From Paenibacillus sp. W2I17 (GTDB taxonomy: Bacteria > Bacillota > Bacilli > Paenibacillales > Paenibacillaceae): 64,000 nt of DNA. Location of the stretch: assembly GCF_030815985.1 (NCBI RefSeq), contig NZ_JAUSXM010000001.1:4960001-5024000 (forward strand), in the 5' to 3' direction. A program made the translations under genes and the position numbers. A model generated the notes under the pieces. That model searched no databases and was not told the origin of the DNA. It saw nothing but the letters and a program-made list of their open reading frames with translations. Shown here piece by piece: positions 1 through 8,009 of the stretch (position 1 is the stretch's first letter; the number at the start of each line of letters is the position of its first letter).

Positions 1-1164
1 GATGAAGGGACATATACGGTCGCGCGGCGTACAGAGTCCATTCGCCTGCTCGCCAAGGAATTTGCACTGCTGCATTTTCTGTATGAAAACAAGGAAAAAG
101 CCTTCACCCGCAGCCAACTGCTGGATCGGGTCTGGCCGCTTGAATATCCGGTTGAACGCACCGTGGACGATCATATCTATCGCCTGCGCAAGAAGCTGAA
201 ACGCTGGGATGAGATCCGTCTGGATACAGTACGGGGCTACGGTTATCGGCTTGCTGTACAAGAGAACAAGTCCGTTCTACCTTCTAGCCCTTCTGCTCAG
301 GACCCAGAAATGCAGGAGGTCATTCACGGATTACTTCGTAAATATCATGTGTTTGGGCAGGGAAACGCCATACAGACCCTGGTTCAACAACAGGAAGCAC
401 TCGGTATTCAGATTGCCCCTTATTATCAGTTGTATATCCGTTTTATAGAGGGAGATCTGGAATGGCTGATTACAACGAAAGAAATTGCTTTTGAAGAGCG
501 ACTATATTGGCTACTGATTTTCGTGCACCCGCTGATCGAGCCAGCGGATAGTATTCAGTTGTATGAACAGGCGCTGAATTCAGCTGCATTGTCTGCCGAT
601 CAGCTTCGCGAACTCCGCATTCTGAATATCGTTGAAGTCTATGTAGAGGTGGGCCAATATCAACGGGCGAAAGAGCAGCTGGAAGAAACATATCGTGTAA
701 TAGACACAGATGAGCTCAAGAATTTCAGACTGCCTGTAGCACTTGCAGCGTTGTATGTGGAACTGTGGGGTGGCAGCGGTGAAGCTGTTGAGGCCCAGAT
801 GGCAGTTCTGCGGTTAGGATTGAAGGATGCCCCGTATCTGCGGGAGATCGGACGTTTTCAGGTGATGGAAGGATTATGGTTACTTCGGCAGGGACGGATT
901 CGTGAGGCAGAGTTAAGAATGGATGACGGTCTGGATGTATTGAAAATGTCGCTGAACGTACCGCTATATCTGAATGCTGCATATCAGATTCTCCTATTCC
1001 TGGGTCATCATCGAATTGAAGGTAGAATTCGCAGTAAGTATCGTCAAGTGTATGTAGAGATCGGCAAAAGTTACGGTGTACCCGCATATGGACAACAAAT
1101 TGTAGATGAAATACGTAACTTTTTATCTCCTACCTCCCCATCCTCTGATCTTCCTCTGATATAA
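1..1164 (+). CDS. Winged-helix transcriptional regulator with C-terminal helical repeat (BTAD/TPR-like) domain, 5' truncated
   Basis: The frame is open from base 1, so the N-terminus lies outside the window and 387 residues are visible. The first ~75 visible residues form an OmpR/SARP-type winged-helix DNA-binding domain: LLAKEFALLHFL, then a recognition-helix stretch ERTVDDHIYRLRKKL, ending in the typical wing VRGYGYRL. The remaining ~290 residues are helical with alternating Leu/Glu patterns, like the bacterial transcriptional activator or TPR domain of AfsR/SARP-type regulators. A receiver domain may precede the visible part, but this cannot be seen. An internal ATG at 163 would cut the DNA-binding domain, so it is not the start. 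The target is unknown; the MFS gene 69 bases downstream is a candidate. Confidence 0.75.
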   Translation, partial: DEGTYTVARRTESIRLLAKEFALLHFLYENKEKAFTRSQLLDRVWPLEYPVERTVDDHIYRLRKKLKRWDEIRLDTVRGYGYRLAVQENKSVLPSSPSAQDPEMQEVIHGLLRKYHVFGQGNAIQTLVQQQEALGIQIAPYYQLYIRFIEGDLEWLITTKEIAFEERLYWLLIFVHPLIEPADSIQLYEQALNSAALSADQLRELRILNIVEVYVEVGQYQRAKEQLEETYRVIDTDELKNFRLPVALAALYVELWGGSGEAVEAQMAVLRLGLKDAPYLREIGRFQVMEGLWLLRQGRIREAELRMDDGLDVLKMSLNVPLYLNAAYQILLFLGHHRIEGRIRSKYRQVYVEIGKSYGVPAYGQQIVDEIRNFLSPTSPSSDLPLI

Positions 1165-1233
1165 CTCCTTTATGATTACAGCCAAGGAACATACAGGCCA
1201 CAAGCGGCTGTAATCAAGGGAGGAAGTACATGT

Positions 1234-2580
1234 ATGACCGTCATTTCAAATGAACCCACATCCAATGAATCCACCGAATCACCCGCCTCATCTGCGGAAT
1301 CTTCCAAAAGCTTATGGACCAACCTCCGGTTTGTCCGCATGTTTATCGCATACTCTCTGGCTACGTTTGGAGATTGGTTCGATGCACTCGCCATCCAGGT
1401 GATGGTGGCCTACCGCTGGGGCGCCGATCCGCTGATCATTGCACTTATTCCTGTATGTATGGCTGTCCCGGGCATACTGCTGGGCTCCTTTGCAGGTGCC
1501 CTGGCTGATCGACTGCACAAAGTAAAGATCATGATCCTTTGTGATGTGATCACCGTGGGATTAACCGTTGCTATTTTATTCGCACCAAGCCCGGCATGGT
1601 TGCTTCCACTGCTCGCTCTGCGTGCCATGATGGGAGTGTTCCATGTTCCGGCCCAGCAGGCGTTAACCCGTCAGGTGGTGGCAGAGGAGCATCTGTTTCA
1701 GGCATCGTCCCTAAACGGTTTTGTGAGCCAGTATTCTAAAGTGGCGGGACCACTTCTGGGTGCAGTCATTTTGGCCTTCTTTTCACCACAAATCTGTATT
1801 GTCATTAATGCCTGTACCCGCCTGTTGTCGGGTGCGGTATTATGGCCCTTGCGGCGTTTGATAGAAAAGTCGGAGTCCGTTGAATCAGACGGAAGTGCTG
1901 CAAGTGAAAAGGATGGATCGGAATCTTTGTTCTCCCAGTGGAAGCAAGGCTGGCGTTTTATACAGAGCAGTCGCACCGTGCTGAGTACGATTTTGTTCGG
2001 CTGTTTTGGACTCATGGCCATTCTGATGATTGATTATCAGTTTACGACCCTGTTTCGGGAGATCAAGCCAGGTAATGAATCACTGCTCGGATGGTTGGGG
2101 TCTTCGGCAGGAGCTGGGGCAGTCGTCACCATTTTGTTGTTAAATCGCTTGCCGAGAATTGGGTATGGGTGGGGACTGGGTGGAGGATATCTGTTCGTGG
2201 GTGCCGGAATCGCTGCGCTGGGGTGGATCGGCCCACAAACACCCGAAATTTGGGTTATTATCTGGGGCCTCTGCATTGGGCTGGGTAATGGGCTCTTTAT
2301 GGTAACTCTGAATTATTTGCTGCAAAAGGAGACCCCTCCTGCCTATGTAGGGCGCGTCTTTGGCATTCAAAACTCGTTATCCAGTGTGGTGCTTGTTATT
2401 GCACCGATTGCCGGTGGTGCCCTGATTCGTGCCACAGGGGCGAGTCCTACTTTTCAGTATATTGGTCTCACTACGTTAGTCATTGGCTTGGCAGGCATAA
2501 TGCTGCAGCGTATCTTGTGGGGAGTGAAGCAACCCTCCATGTCTGAAGCCAAAGAGATCATTCCGCAGGAATCGGCCTGA
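1234..2580 (+). CDS. MFS transporter (EntS/MFS_3-like exporter)
   Basis: This 448-residue integral membrane protein belongs to the major facilitator superfamily. After a Ser/Glu-rich hydrophilic N-terminus of ~27 residues come about 12 hydrophobic segments. The loop-2/3 signature GALADRLHKVK sits near residue 90, as expected for MFS motif A. A hydrophilic acidic stretch around residues 211-235 is the central cytoplasmic loop. The overall pattern (FGDWFDALAIQVMVAYRW, PAQQALTRQVV) resembles the MFS_3/enterobactin-exporter branch of proton-driven efflux pumps. The start at 1234 has a GGGAGGA ribosome site about 10 bases upstream. The substrate cannot be read from sequence. It follows the regulator at 1-1164 in the same direction. 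Confidence 0.85.
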   Translation: MTVISNEPTSNESTESPASSAESSKSLWTNLRFVRMFIAYSLATFGDWFDALAIQVMVAYRWGADPLIIALIPVCMAVPGILLGSFAGALADRLHKVKIMILCDVITVGLTVAILFAPSPAWLLPLLALRAMMGVFHVPAQQALTRQVVAEEHLFQASSLNGFVSQYSKVAGPLLGAVILAFFSPQICIVINACTRLLSGAVLWPLRRLIEKSESVESDGSAASEKDGSESLFSQWKQGWRFIQSSRTVLSTILFGCFGLMAILMIDYQFTTLFREIKPGNESLLGWLGSSAGAGAVVTILLLNRLPRIGYGWGLGGGYLFVGAGIAALGWIGPQTPEIWVIIWGLCIGLGNGLFMVTLNYLLQKETPPAYVGRVFGIQNSLSSVVLVIAPIAGGALIRATGASPTFQYIGLTTLVIGLAGIMLQRILWGVKQPSMSEAKEIIPQESA

Positions 2581-2623
2581 CTGCTTTGACCCGATTCCTA
2601 ACATCATTGTATCTACAGTCAGA

Positions 2624-2663
2624 CAAACAGCGGCTTCCGGTAGTTACCGAAGGCGGCTGTTTG
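2624..2663 (+). terminator. Stem-loop downstream of the MFS gene
   Basis: CAAACAGC and GGCTGTTTG pair, with further pairing of GGCTTCCGGTA with TACCGAAGGC apart from one or two mismatches. It lies 44 bases after the MFS stop codon. No long T run follows, so termination is likely but not textbook. Confidence 0.5.
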
Positions 2664-2681
2664 CTGTGCTGGAATGTTGGA

Positions 2682-2880
2682 TATTGAGCAATCACACTTC
2701 CGCCTGCGGCACGCTCGCGCTGCTCGCCGGGCGGCAGAACCTGGCGGGTGAATGGGCCGAATCGGCCCAGCGGCAACCTACCGCCACAGGTCGCCCGGCG
2801 ACGACAATCCCGCCGGGCCTGCAAACCCTGCTGCGCCTGACAGCACCCGGCGCAGCCTTTGCTGATGAATACACCAACCA
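2682..2880. other. GC-rich non-coding stem-loop cluster
   Basis: This ~200-base block is visibly far richer in G and C than its surroundings. It contains several self-complementary stretches: GGGCCGAATCGGCCC near 2755 is a perfect palindrome, and CGCCCGGCG near 2791 pairs with CGCCGGGC near 2811. Short open frames run through it but show no family resemblance and no ribosome site. It sits between the end of the MFS gene and the convergent end of the methyltransferase gene. No function is assigned. Confidence 0.5.
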
Positions 2881-2883
2881 GTG

Positions 2884-2960
2884 TAATCTTTAATCTTTAA
2901 TCACTAATCACTAATCTCTGATTGCTAGTCTCTAGTCTCTAGTCCCCAACCCCCAATCCC
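2884..2960. repeat. Degenerate heptanucleotide tandem array (11 units)
   Basis: Eleven consecutive 7-base units drift stepwise: TAATCTT x2, TAATCAC x2, TAATCTC, TGATTGC, TAGTCTC x2, TAGTCCC, CAACCCC, CAATCCC. Adjacent identical pairs suggest recent slippage duplications. It lies directly after the GC-rich block in a non-coding gap. Bases 2961-3130 hold a further short repeat (AGCCCTCA twice near 3075-3092) and nothing else recognisable. Confidence 0.8.
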
Positions 2961-3130
2961 TTTAATCCCGAACTGTTTCTCAATTGGTCTCCGATTGAAA
3001 TTGCAAAAGCAACGGAGCTACCGGTAATCGGAGCATTGCCCGAACCGTGTATTGTTCCGTTGCTAATGGGTCGAGCCCTCAAGCCCTCAATTTTCCACTC
3101 TGCACTTAACTCAACGTAACCCAATTCGTC

Positions 3131-3802
3131 TCAACCTTTGCATATCACCGCTCGAAAACAGCGGATCGGCGTGCCGTACATGTCAGACCAGATGGCATCG
3201 TCTGGCTCTTTCACATTCAGCTTATCTTCAATGGTTAATCCGGTGACAGCCATGATTGTCTCCAGCAGATCAGGCCGCATCTCGGGCACATCGAAGGTAG
3301 CGATTAACTGTCCGTTTGGTTTCAGCACCCGAGCGAATTCACGAAACGCTCGCAGCATCGTGCCTGTATCCAGATGCTCCAGTACAGAGATACAGAACAC
3401 CCGATCAAACTTACCCGACTCGTACGGAAGCTGGGCCAGATTAGCCTGTGCACGGTGCAATCGGACGAGAGTTGATTCCGGCAGATCCTGAGCGGCTTGC
3501 TCTCCAAAATCAGAAACAATATCCAGTCTTATCGCCTCTTCAGACAAAATACGTTCATCCCAGTCACAAGCGTGAACCTCGCGGCAGTGTTCTGCAAGCC
3601 AGAATTTGAACGGATGGGAGATGCCGCAGGCTGCATCAAGGACGACATCATCTGGACGTGCAAACCGCCGGGCCCATTCATATTCGTAGGGACGGCTCCA
3701 CCATGCCGGATGCAGCGGGAAGACCAATGTGTCCGTTTTAGGATCACTTTGCCGAATGTATCTTGATTCCATGAATTCCGTTGCCTTGGGCATATCCATC
3801 AT
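3131..3802 (-). CDS. SAM-dependent class I methyltransferase (Methyltransf_11 type)
   Basis: This 223-residue protein has a Rossmann-type methyltransferase core. Motif I VVLDAACG is at about residues 53-60, an acidic ACDWDE sits at the end of beta-2 near 78-83, and the VFCISVLEHLD motif lies near 134. The post-motif FARVLKPNGQLIATFDV is characteristic. The start is placed at 3802, where ATG overlaps the TGA of the upstream glycosyltransferase (ATGA) and GGAGG lies 10 bases upstream. A longer in-frame start at 3874 would bury the N-terminus in the previous gene. It is the last gene of a four-gene minus-strand cassette, so it probably methylates the glycan (or its carrier) made by the two glycosyltransferases. 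This role is inferred from context only. Confidence 0.8.
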   Translation of the reverse strand: MMDMPKATEFMESRYIRQSDPKTDTLVFPLHPAWWSRPYEYEWARRFARPDDVVLDAACGISHPFKFWLAEHCREVHACDWDERILSEEAIRLDIVSDFGEQAAQDLPESTLVRLHRAQANLAQLPYESGKFDRVFCISVLEHLDTGTMLRAFREFARVLKPNGQLIATFDVPEMRPDLLETIMAVTGLTIEDKLNVKEPDDAIWSDMYGTPIRCFRAVICKG

Positions 3803-5340
3803 CCCCGAATTCCCTCCTTCAATCCTGTCTCTGCCAAAAAAGATTCCAACACCGTGCTCCAACGGCTCCGCCACCTGGCAAGATCATAGGACAGTGCGGT
3901 CTCGCGCGCATAGATTCCCAGTCGTTCTCGCTCGGCCCGATCCTGTACAAGACGTACCAGTGCGGCGGTTAGTTCCTGCTCGCCAGGAGGTACCAGTAGC
4001 CCATTAAAACCATCCTGAATCAGATCATTCAATCCGCCAACATTGGAGGCAATTACCGGAAGTCCACAGCTCATCGCTTCCAGACAGGCATAGGAGGTGC
4101 CTTCCGAGAACACAGTTGGAATCACAGCGATATCTGCCTGATGGTAGGCCTCCCGAATATCCCGGAAATCATACGTGCGCTGGTTAATTCGTTCCGCATG
4201 TGGATGAGTACGATGCCAGTAACGAAAGACTCTCCCGACCGTACTGCCTTCGACCAGTTCCCCGGCAAATTCAATCTCCAGATCCGGAAAGGCTCCAAGT
4301 AGTTTATCCGCCGCCAACATCATTGGAATAATACCCCGCTCCATGCTGATGCGGCGCGGATAGATAATGCGAATTGGGTGGGGAGAGGACACAAGGGCAT
4401 CCACAGTTTTCTTTTCAACCTGTCCCTGAATCGGACCTTTAACCTGATACTCAGCATCTGCTTCTACTAGAATCTCCTTAGCCCAATCCGTTGAATTCCG
4501 GTGGTTATGAGCAAACCTATACGTTTCGCCATCTGCCTCGACTTCTTCCAGTTTCGATAAATTCAAATGGAAATCTACCGTTCCTTTCCCCTCTCGTTCT
4601 GGATCGCTATCTGTATCCCCACCTCCATCTCTGTTAGCCTTACCACTGTTCGCTCCAGCACCACTCGTTCCATCCTTGCCTTCTACAGCTTGCACTCCTG
4701 ATATAACAGCACCAACATTTTCTTCATGACTTGCCAGATCATTCTTCCATGCGACAAGCCATTCGTCTTCCTGTTCTTGCTCAAAGGTTCGCGTTGGTGG
4801 GGCAGGTGTGAAATAGGACGTATCCACCGCATTGGGAATCAGGACAACCTGCCTTGGATCGGTATAGGTGCACGCAGCCCGGCAAAAGGTCTGGAAATGG
4901 GAATCCACGGATACAATGCACACGAGTCCATCCAGAGCCAGTTGAATATGTTCCGCGACTTGTTGTTTGGTCTCCAGTGGCAGTCCGGGACGATCCCAGT
5001 TAATGCCGTGACAGATGCCAAGACTGCCGGGTTTGTAGGTGATGGGTTGCCACAGACAGCTGGCATAAATCACTGGGCCGCGCGCTGCTGCTGCCATCCG
5101 GTCAAAGGCTTCCGGTACATTATCCATGTCGTACGAATAACCAAATACGTCAATCTGCTCCGTCCGAGTCTGGAATGCTTCAAAATAAGAGAGCTGATGA
5201 ACTTCGGGAATATGCCCGAGTCCACGGATGACACTGCACAGATCCAGAATGTAGCGTTCCAGTCCACCCCCAAATACACGACCGAATTCCCGGTTGTACC
5301 CGTCGGTGAAACTATGCGTCAGAATACTCACCACGCCCAT
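3799..5340 (-). CDS. GT4-family (GT-B fold) glycosyltransferase with a low-complexity insertion
   Basis: This 513-residue retaining glycosyltransferase has the N-terminal signature GGLERYILDLC and a C-terminal nucleotide-sugar domain. The E-x7-E motif (EGTSYACLE) is followed by AMSCGLPVIASNVGG at about residues 420-445. Between the two Rossmann domains (~residues 185-300) lies a hydrophilic insert rich in Gly, Asp, Glu and Ser, longer than is usual in the family. The upstream glycosyltransferase stops one base before this ATG, and its own stop overlaps the methyltransferase start, so the genes look translationally coupled. It probably extends a glycan on a protein or surface polymer. Donor and acceptor cannot be told from sequence. 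Confidence 0.85.
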   Translation of the reverse strand: MGVVSILTHSFTDGYNREFGRVFGGGLERYILDLCSVIRGLGHIPEVHQLSYFEAFQTRTEQIDVFGYSYDMDNVPEAFDRMAAAARGPVIYASCLWQPITYKPGSLGICHGINWDRPGLPLETKQQVAEHIQLALDGLVCIVSVDSHFQTFCRAACTYTDPRQVVLIPNAVDTSYFTPAPPTRTFEQEQEDEWLVAWKNDLASHEENVGAVISGVQAVEGKDGTSGAGANSGKANRDGGGDTDSDPEREGKGTVDFHLNLSKLEEVEADGETYRFAHNHRNSTDWAKEILVEADAEYQVKGPIQGQVEKKTVDALVSSPHPIRIIYPRRISMERGIIPMMLAADKLLGAFPDLEIEFAGELVEGSTVGRVFRYWHRTHPHAERINQRTYDFRDIREAYHQADIAVIPTVFSEGTSYACLEAMSCGLPVIASNVGGLNDLIQDGFNGLLVPPGEQELTAALVRLVQDRAERERLGIYARETALSYDLARWRSRWSTVLESFLAETGLKEGIRG

Positions 5341-5341
5341 C

Positions 5342-6337
5342 TCACGGTCCCTCCTTCCAGGGGATCAGCCGAGGTTCCGGATCGAGAATAGACTCGTAAT
5401 GTGCAAGATTGCCCCACTCACCGCTCGGATCAATACGTTTGTAGCGCAAATATTTACGAACCCGGTCCTCCAGACTGCCTGCCCAGCCGAGATGCTGAAC
5501 CTTCAGTTCCGTGCTGACTCCAGGCAACACGGTGCAGGACAAGGGGAGGCGGGGAACATGATGATTCTGTTGTGGATAAAAATAAGGATATCCAGGCATA
5601 TACCGTACAAGTGAAGCGGTATGCCGTTTGTGCAGACACCAGAGATCATCTTCCCGGTAGTGGGTCCGGCCACCCCACATATCGTAGAATCGAAATGCAA
5701 ACCAGTCCGCATACTCCTGATTAATCAGAGTACGTATGGCTTTCTTGGCCTCTGTGCTGTACAGCTCATCCGCATCAACTGAGAGCAACCAGTCGGGACA
5801 TGTTCCCGCCGCCGCTTGCCATAAGGTGTTGCGAAGCCGCCATTCCTCGGCGAACAGCGGTTTCTCCAATACCTCCAGACGGACCACCTTTGGATAGGCT
5901 TTGCATATGTCCGGGGTTCCGTCTGTGCTGGCATCGTCCACAATCACGATCTCATCTACGAACTCACTCAGATCATGCAATACTTCTTCAAGGTATCGGC
6001 CACGTTCATTGCGAACCTGGAGCATAGCTGTCAGCTTGTTGCCTTTGCTTTTGCGAACCCGACGAATGGAGAAGGGCTCTTTGAATACGCTCGTTTCCTC
6101 CTCTATGGAAGTAGTGTCCTGTTCGAATTGACCATGTGCGTCAGTCCAGAGATGCACTTGGCTTCGGGAGTCATGTGATGGTTGTGCATGATCCGGCGTG
6201 TGATCGCCATTTTCCAATAAGTTTATATGTGTCCTATCCACTGTTTCCGTTGGCGTGAAAGTGGTTTCGGTTCGGATATCCCTGTGCACCATTGGCCCAT
6301 TCAACTGTTGTCTACGCTTCTTCGGGTCCAGCATCAT
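5342..6337 (-). CDS. GT2-family (GT-A fold) glycosyltransferase
   Basis: This 331-residue protein has a ~95-residue polar, apparently disordered N-terminal extension before the catalytic domain. The domain opens with KLTAMLQVRNE, has the nucleotide-sugar motif IVIVDDASTDGT (~131-143), and the metal-binding motif LLSVDADE (~183-190). It resembles the small GT2 enzymes that add sugars in flagellin or surface glycan cassettes. ATG overlaps the stop of the upstream gene by four bases (6334-6337), and its stop abuts the next glycosyltransferase. It acts in the cytoplasm by family precedent. The acceptor is unknown. Confidence 0.85.
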   Translation of the reverse strand: MMLDPKKRRQQLNGPMVHRDIRTETTFTPTETVDRTHINLLENGDHTPDHAQPSHDSRSQVHLWTDAHGQFEQDTTSIEEETSVFKEPFSIRRVRKSKGNKLTAMLQVRNERGRYLEEVLHDLSEFVDEIVIVDDASTDGTPDICKAYPKVVRLEVLEKPLFAEEWRLRNTLWQAAAGTCPDWLLSVDADELYSTEAKKAIRTLINQEYADWFAFRFYDMWGGRTHYREDDLWCLHKRHTASLVRYMPGYPYFYPQQNHHVPRLPLSCTVLPGVSTELKVQHLGWAGSLEDRVRKYLRYKRIDPSGEWGNLAHYESILDPEPRLIPWKEGP

Positions 6338-7626
6338 GGCACCTCCCCAAGCAATTGCTGTACAGCATGATCCAACAGCTCCAGCTCGACAATCCGGGCT
6401 AGCGCATCTTCATCCTCCAGTGCTGTCTCAAGGAAATGTCGGACTGCCCCGTGTCGTTCCCCTCGCAGTGCCAGCGCACTGCCGGATAATTGCTGGTAAT
6501 CCCGGCGACTGGCATCATCCTGAATATCGACTGCATGCACCAGAGCCAGTGCTTCTTCCACACGTCCAGTCTCCTGGTAAATGCGGAATTTCCAATGTCT
6601 CGCCGTTTCTCCGCCAAGTTCGTCCAGGATACGCAGGGCGTTTCCGTAATCATCATTCATACGCAGTAGTTCCGCTCGTACAAGTTGATCTTCTCCTGCC
6701 TCAAGCCAGCGACAGAGCTGTTCATAATGATGCCGTTCCTGTTCGTCGGCTGCACTGATTCCATACACCAGCAGGGCGTCCTCCAACTTGCCGGTCCGGG
6801 CATGAATGGCAGACAGGAATCTATAGTGTGAGACTACACAGTCACTGCGACCATTCAAGACCGCATGGGAGAATGCCTCTTGAAGTGAATTGATAGCCCG
6901 AGGATCTTCAAGCAAGTACTCATAGGCTGCCAGCAAAAAGGATATCGTCTCATGTGCACCTGCTTTGGCACGGAGCTGTTGGTAGAAGTCGGCACGTACA
7001 CTGCATTGAAGCAGTGTGACGCTATCTGGAGTGCCTGACAGGATCTGCCGCAGCGCATGCAGGAAGAGCAGTTCGTAGTCCCGGAGGGGGACTTCGAGAT
7101 CATCCTTTTGCATCGTCCCCGCAGGTGCAGGGTCTTCGCCGCCCAGCCAGATGGCACGTACGCCTTGGAATAACAGCTTCATATAACGTGTTTCGGAGGA
7201 TGTGCCGACCAGATCGGCGATGCCGACGAGTTTGGAAATACTGCTCTCCCATAACGGAGATTCTGCTTCGTTTCCAGCAGGCTCAGGGAGCAGGGCAATA
7301 CATAGCTCAGGCTCCAGCGAAGCTGTAGCCATTAGCCAGTAGGGATGGGCGACTACGGCTACGGTGCGAGGTTCCAGCAATAGCTGCTCGGCTTCAGGGA
7401 GGGAGATGACGGTAATGACCGGAGGTACATCTTCTGTTTGCGTCAGGCTGCTGACATAGTAGACCTCTCCCTCGATCGACAGCAGTGCAGCAATATCGGG
7501 ATAGGGAAAGGATGACCAGCCTCCTTTGCGAGGGAAGAGAACATACCGGACAGGGGGCTGTGTTGTACTGGCCTTATCCAGGCTGACTTCGGAGTCTTCA
7601 CCTGGTAGTGGTGCAGGTTTTTCCAT
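6334..7626 (-). CDS. Repeat-containing protein of a glycosylation cassette, function unknown
   Basis: I do not recognise a defined family for this 430-residue protein. Residues ~25-180 look like an alpha/beta domain (RYVLFPRKGGWSSFPYPD, VAVVAHPYWLMATASL), possibly a degenerate glycosyltransferase fold. Residues ~190-430 are entirely helical with TPR-like spacing (HYRFLSAIHARTGKLEDALLVYGI; FRIYQETGRVEEALALV). It is the first gene of the minus-strand cassette, with a GGTGAGGTG ribosome site before ATG. It shares an ATGA overlap with the downstream GT2 gene. A scaffold or acceptor-recognition role for the glycosyltransferases is an inference from operon position. Confidence 0.6.
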   Translation of the reverse strand: MEKPAPLPGEDSEVSLDKASTTQPPVRYVLFPRKGGWSSFPYPDIAALLSIEGEVYYVSSLTQTEDVPPVITVISLPEAEQLLLEPRTVAVVAHPYWLMATASLEPELCIALLPEPAGNEAESPLWESSISKLVGIADLVGTSSETRYMKLLFQGVRAIWLGGEDPAPAGTMQKDDLEVPLRDYELLFLHALRQILSGTPDSVTLLQCSVRADFYQQLRAKAGAHETISFLLAAYEYLLEDPRAINSLQEAFSHAVLNGRSDCVVSHYRFLSAIHARTGKLEDALLVYGISAADEQERHHYEQLCRWLEAGEDQLVRAELLRMNDDYGNALRILDELGGETARHWKFRIYQETGRVEEALALVHAVDIQDDASRRDYQQLSGSALALRGERHGAVRHFLETALEDEDALARIVELELLDHAVQQLLGEVP

Positions 7627-7831
7627 AAATAGTTCACCTCACCTTGACTGTAATATGGTGCGTCATTCACTCTGCATGTACTTCATGCTTTCACTTCATA
7701 TGTAAAGCCCTCACGGTACTTCGCATGATATGCCTGAGACTAACATATGGGCATTCCGTCCCAAACATGAGTATCTTCCATGAATAGATGCAGTTGGCAA
7801 GCTGTGATAATAGGCTGAATTTTATCTTTTA

Positions 7832-7847
7832 TGTGACCAGGATCACT
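7832..7847 (+). promoter_or_regulatory. FNR/CRP-type palindrome upstream of cydA (distal)
   Basis: TGTGA-N6-TCACT lies about 170 bases upstream of the cydA start. The half-sites and 6-base spacing match the Fnr consensus known from Bacillus. The spacing is two bases too short for a Rex site. Confidence 0.5.
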
Positions 7848-7871
7848 TTTTTTTGCGCTAGAGACGAAGAT

Positions 7872-7887
7872 TGTGATAATTCTCACA
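7872..7887 (+). promoter_or_regulatory. FNR/CRP-type palindrome upstream of cydA (proximal)
   Basis: TGTGA-TAATTC-TCACA is a perfect palindrome in its arms, centred 40 bases downstream of the distal site. If the element acts from -41.5 (class II), transcription would start near 7921. A CACAAT hexamer at 7909-7914 would then be a weak -10, as expected for an activated promoter. The rest of the 7627-8009 gap shows nothing else. Confidence 0.6.
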
Positions 7888-8009
7888 TGTATAAAATAGG
7901 TAATCTGGCACAATACGTTCATCAACGTATTTGGCGGACAGACAGCGAAGGTGCAGCTTCAATGCCAAATACGCATACTGCGAAGTGAACAGAAAGAAGG
8001 GGTAACGGT

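Noticed and set aside
2666..2893. Plus-strand open frame of 75 codons in the GC-rich gap
   Set aside because: No ribosome site, no family resemblance, and it follows the GC-rich palindromes, where stop codons are scarce by composition.
2939..3124. Minus-strand open frame of 61 codons near the heptamer array
   Set aside because: It runs into the tandem repeat and lacks a ribosome site. It is likely a chance frame.
3802..3874. Upstream extension of the methyltransferase by 24 codons
   Set aside because: It overlaps the previous gene by ~75 bases, whereas ATG at 3802 has GGAGG and a coupled ATGA overlap.
4726..5391. Long plus-strand frame (221 codons) opposite the GT4 gene
   Set aside because: Antisense shadow of a well-supported glycosyltransferase gene; no coding signature of its own.
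6255..6758. Plus-strand frame of 167 codons opposite the cassette lead gene
   Set aside because: Antisense to two coupled genes; composition follows the real genes.
7872..7887. Rex operator reading of the cydA upstream palindrome
   Set aside because: The spacing between TGTGA and TCACA is 6, whereas Rex sites (TTGTGAA-N6-TTCACAA) need 8. FNR/CRP type fits better.
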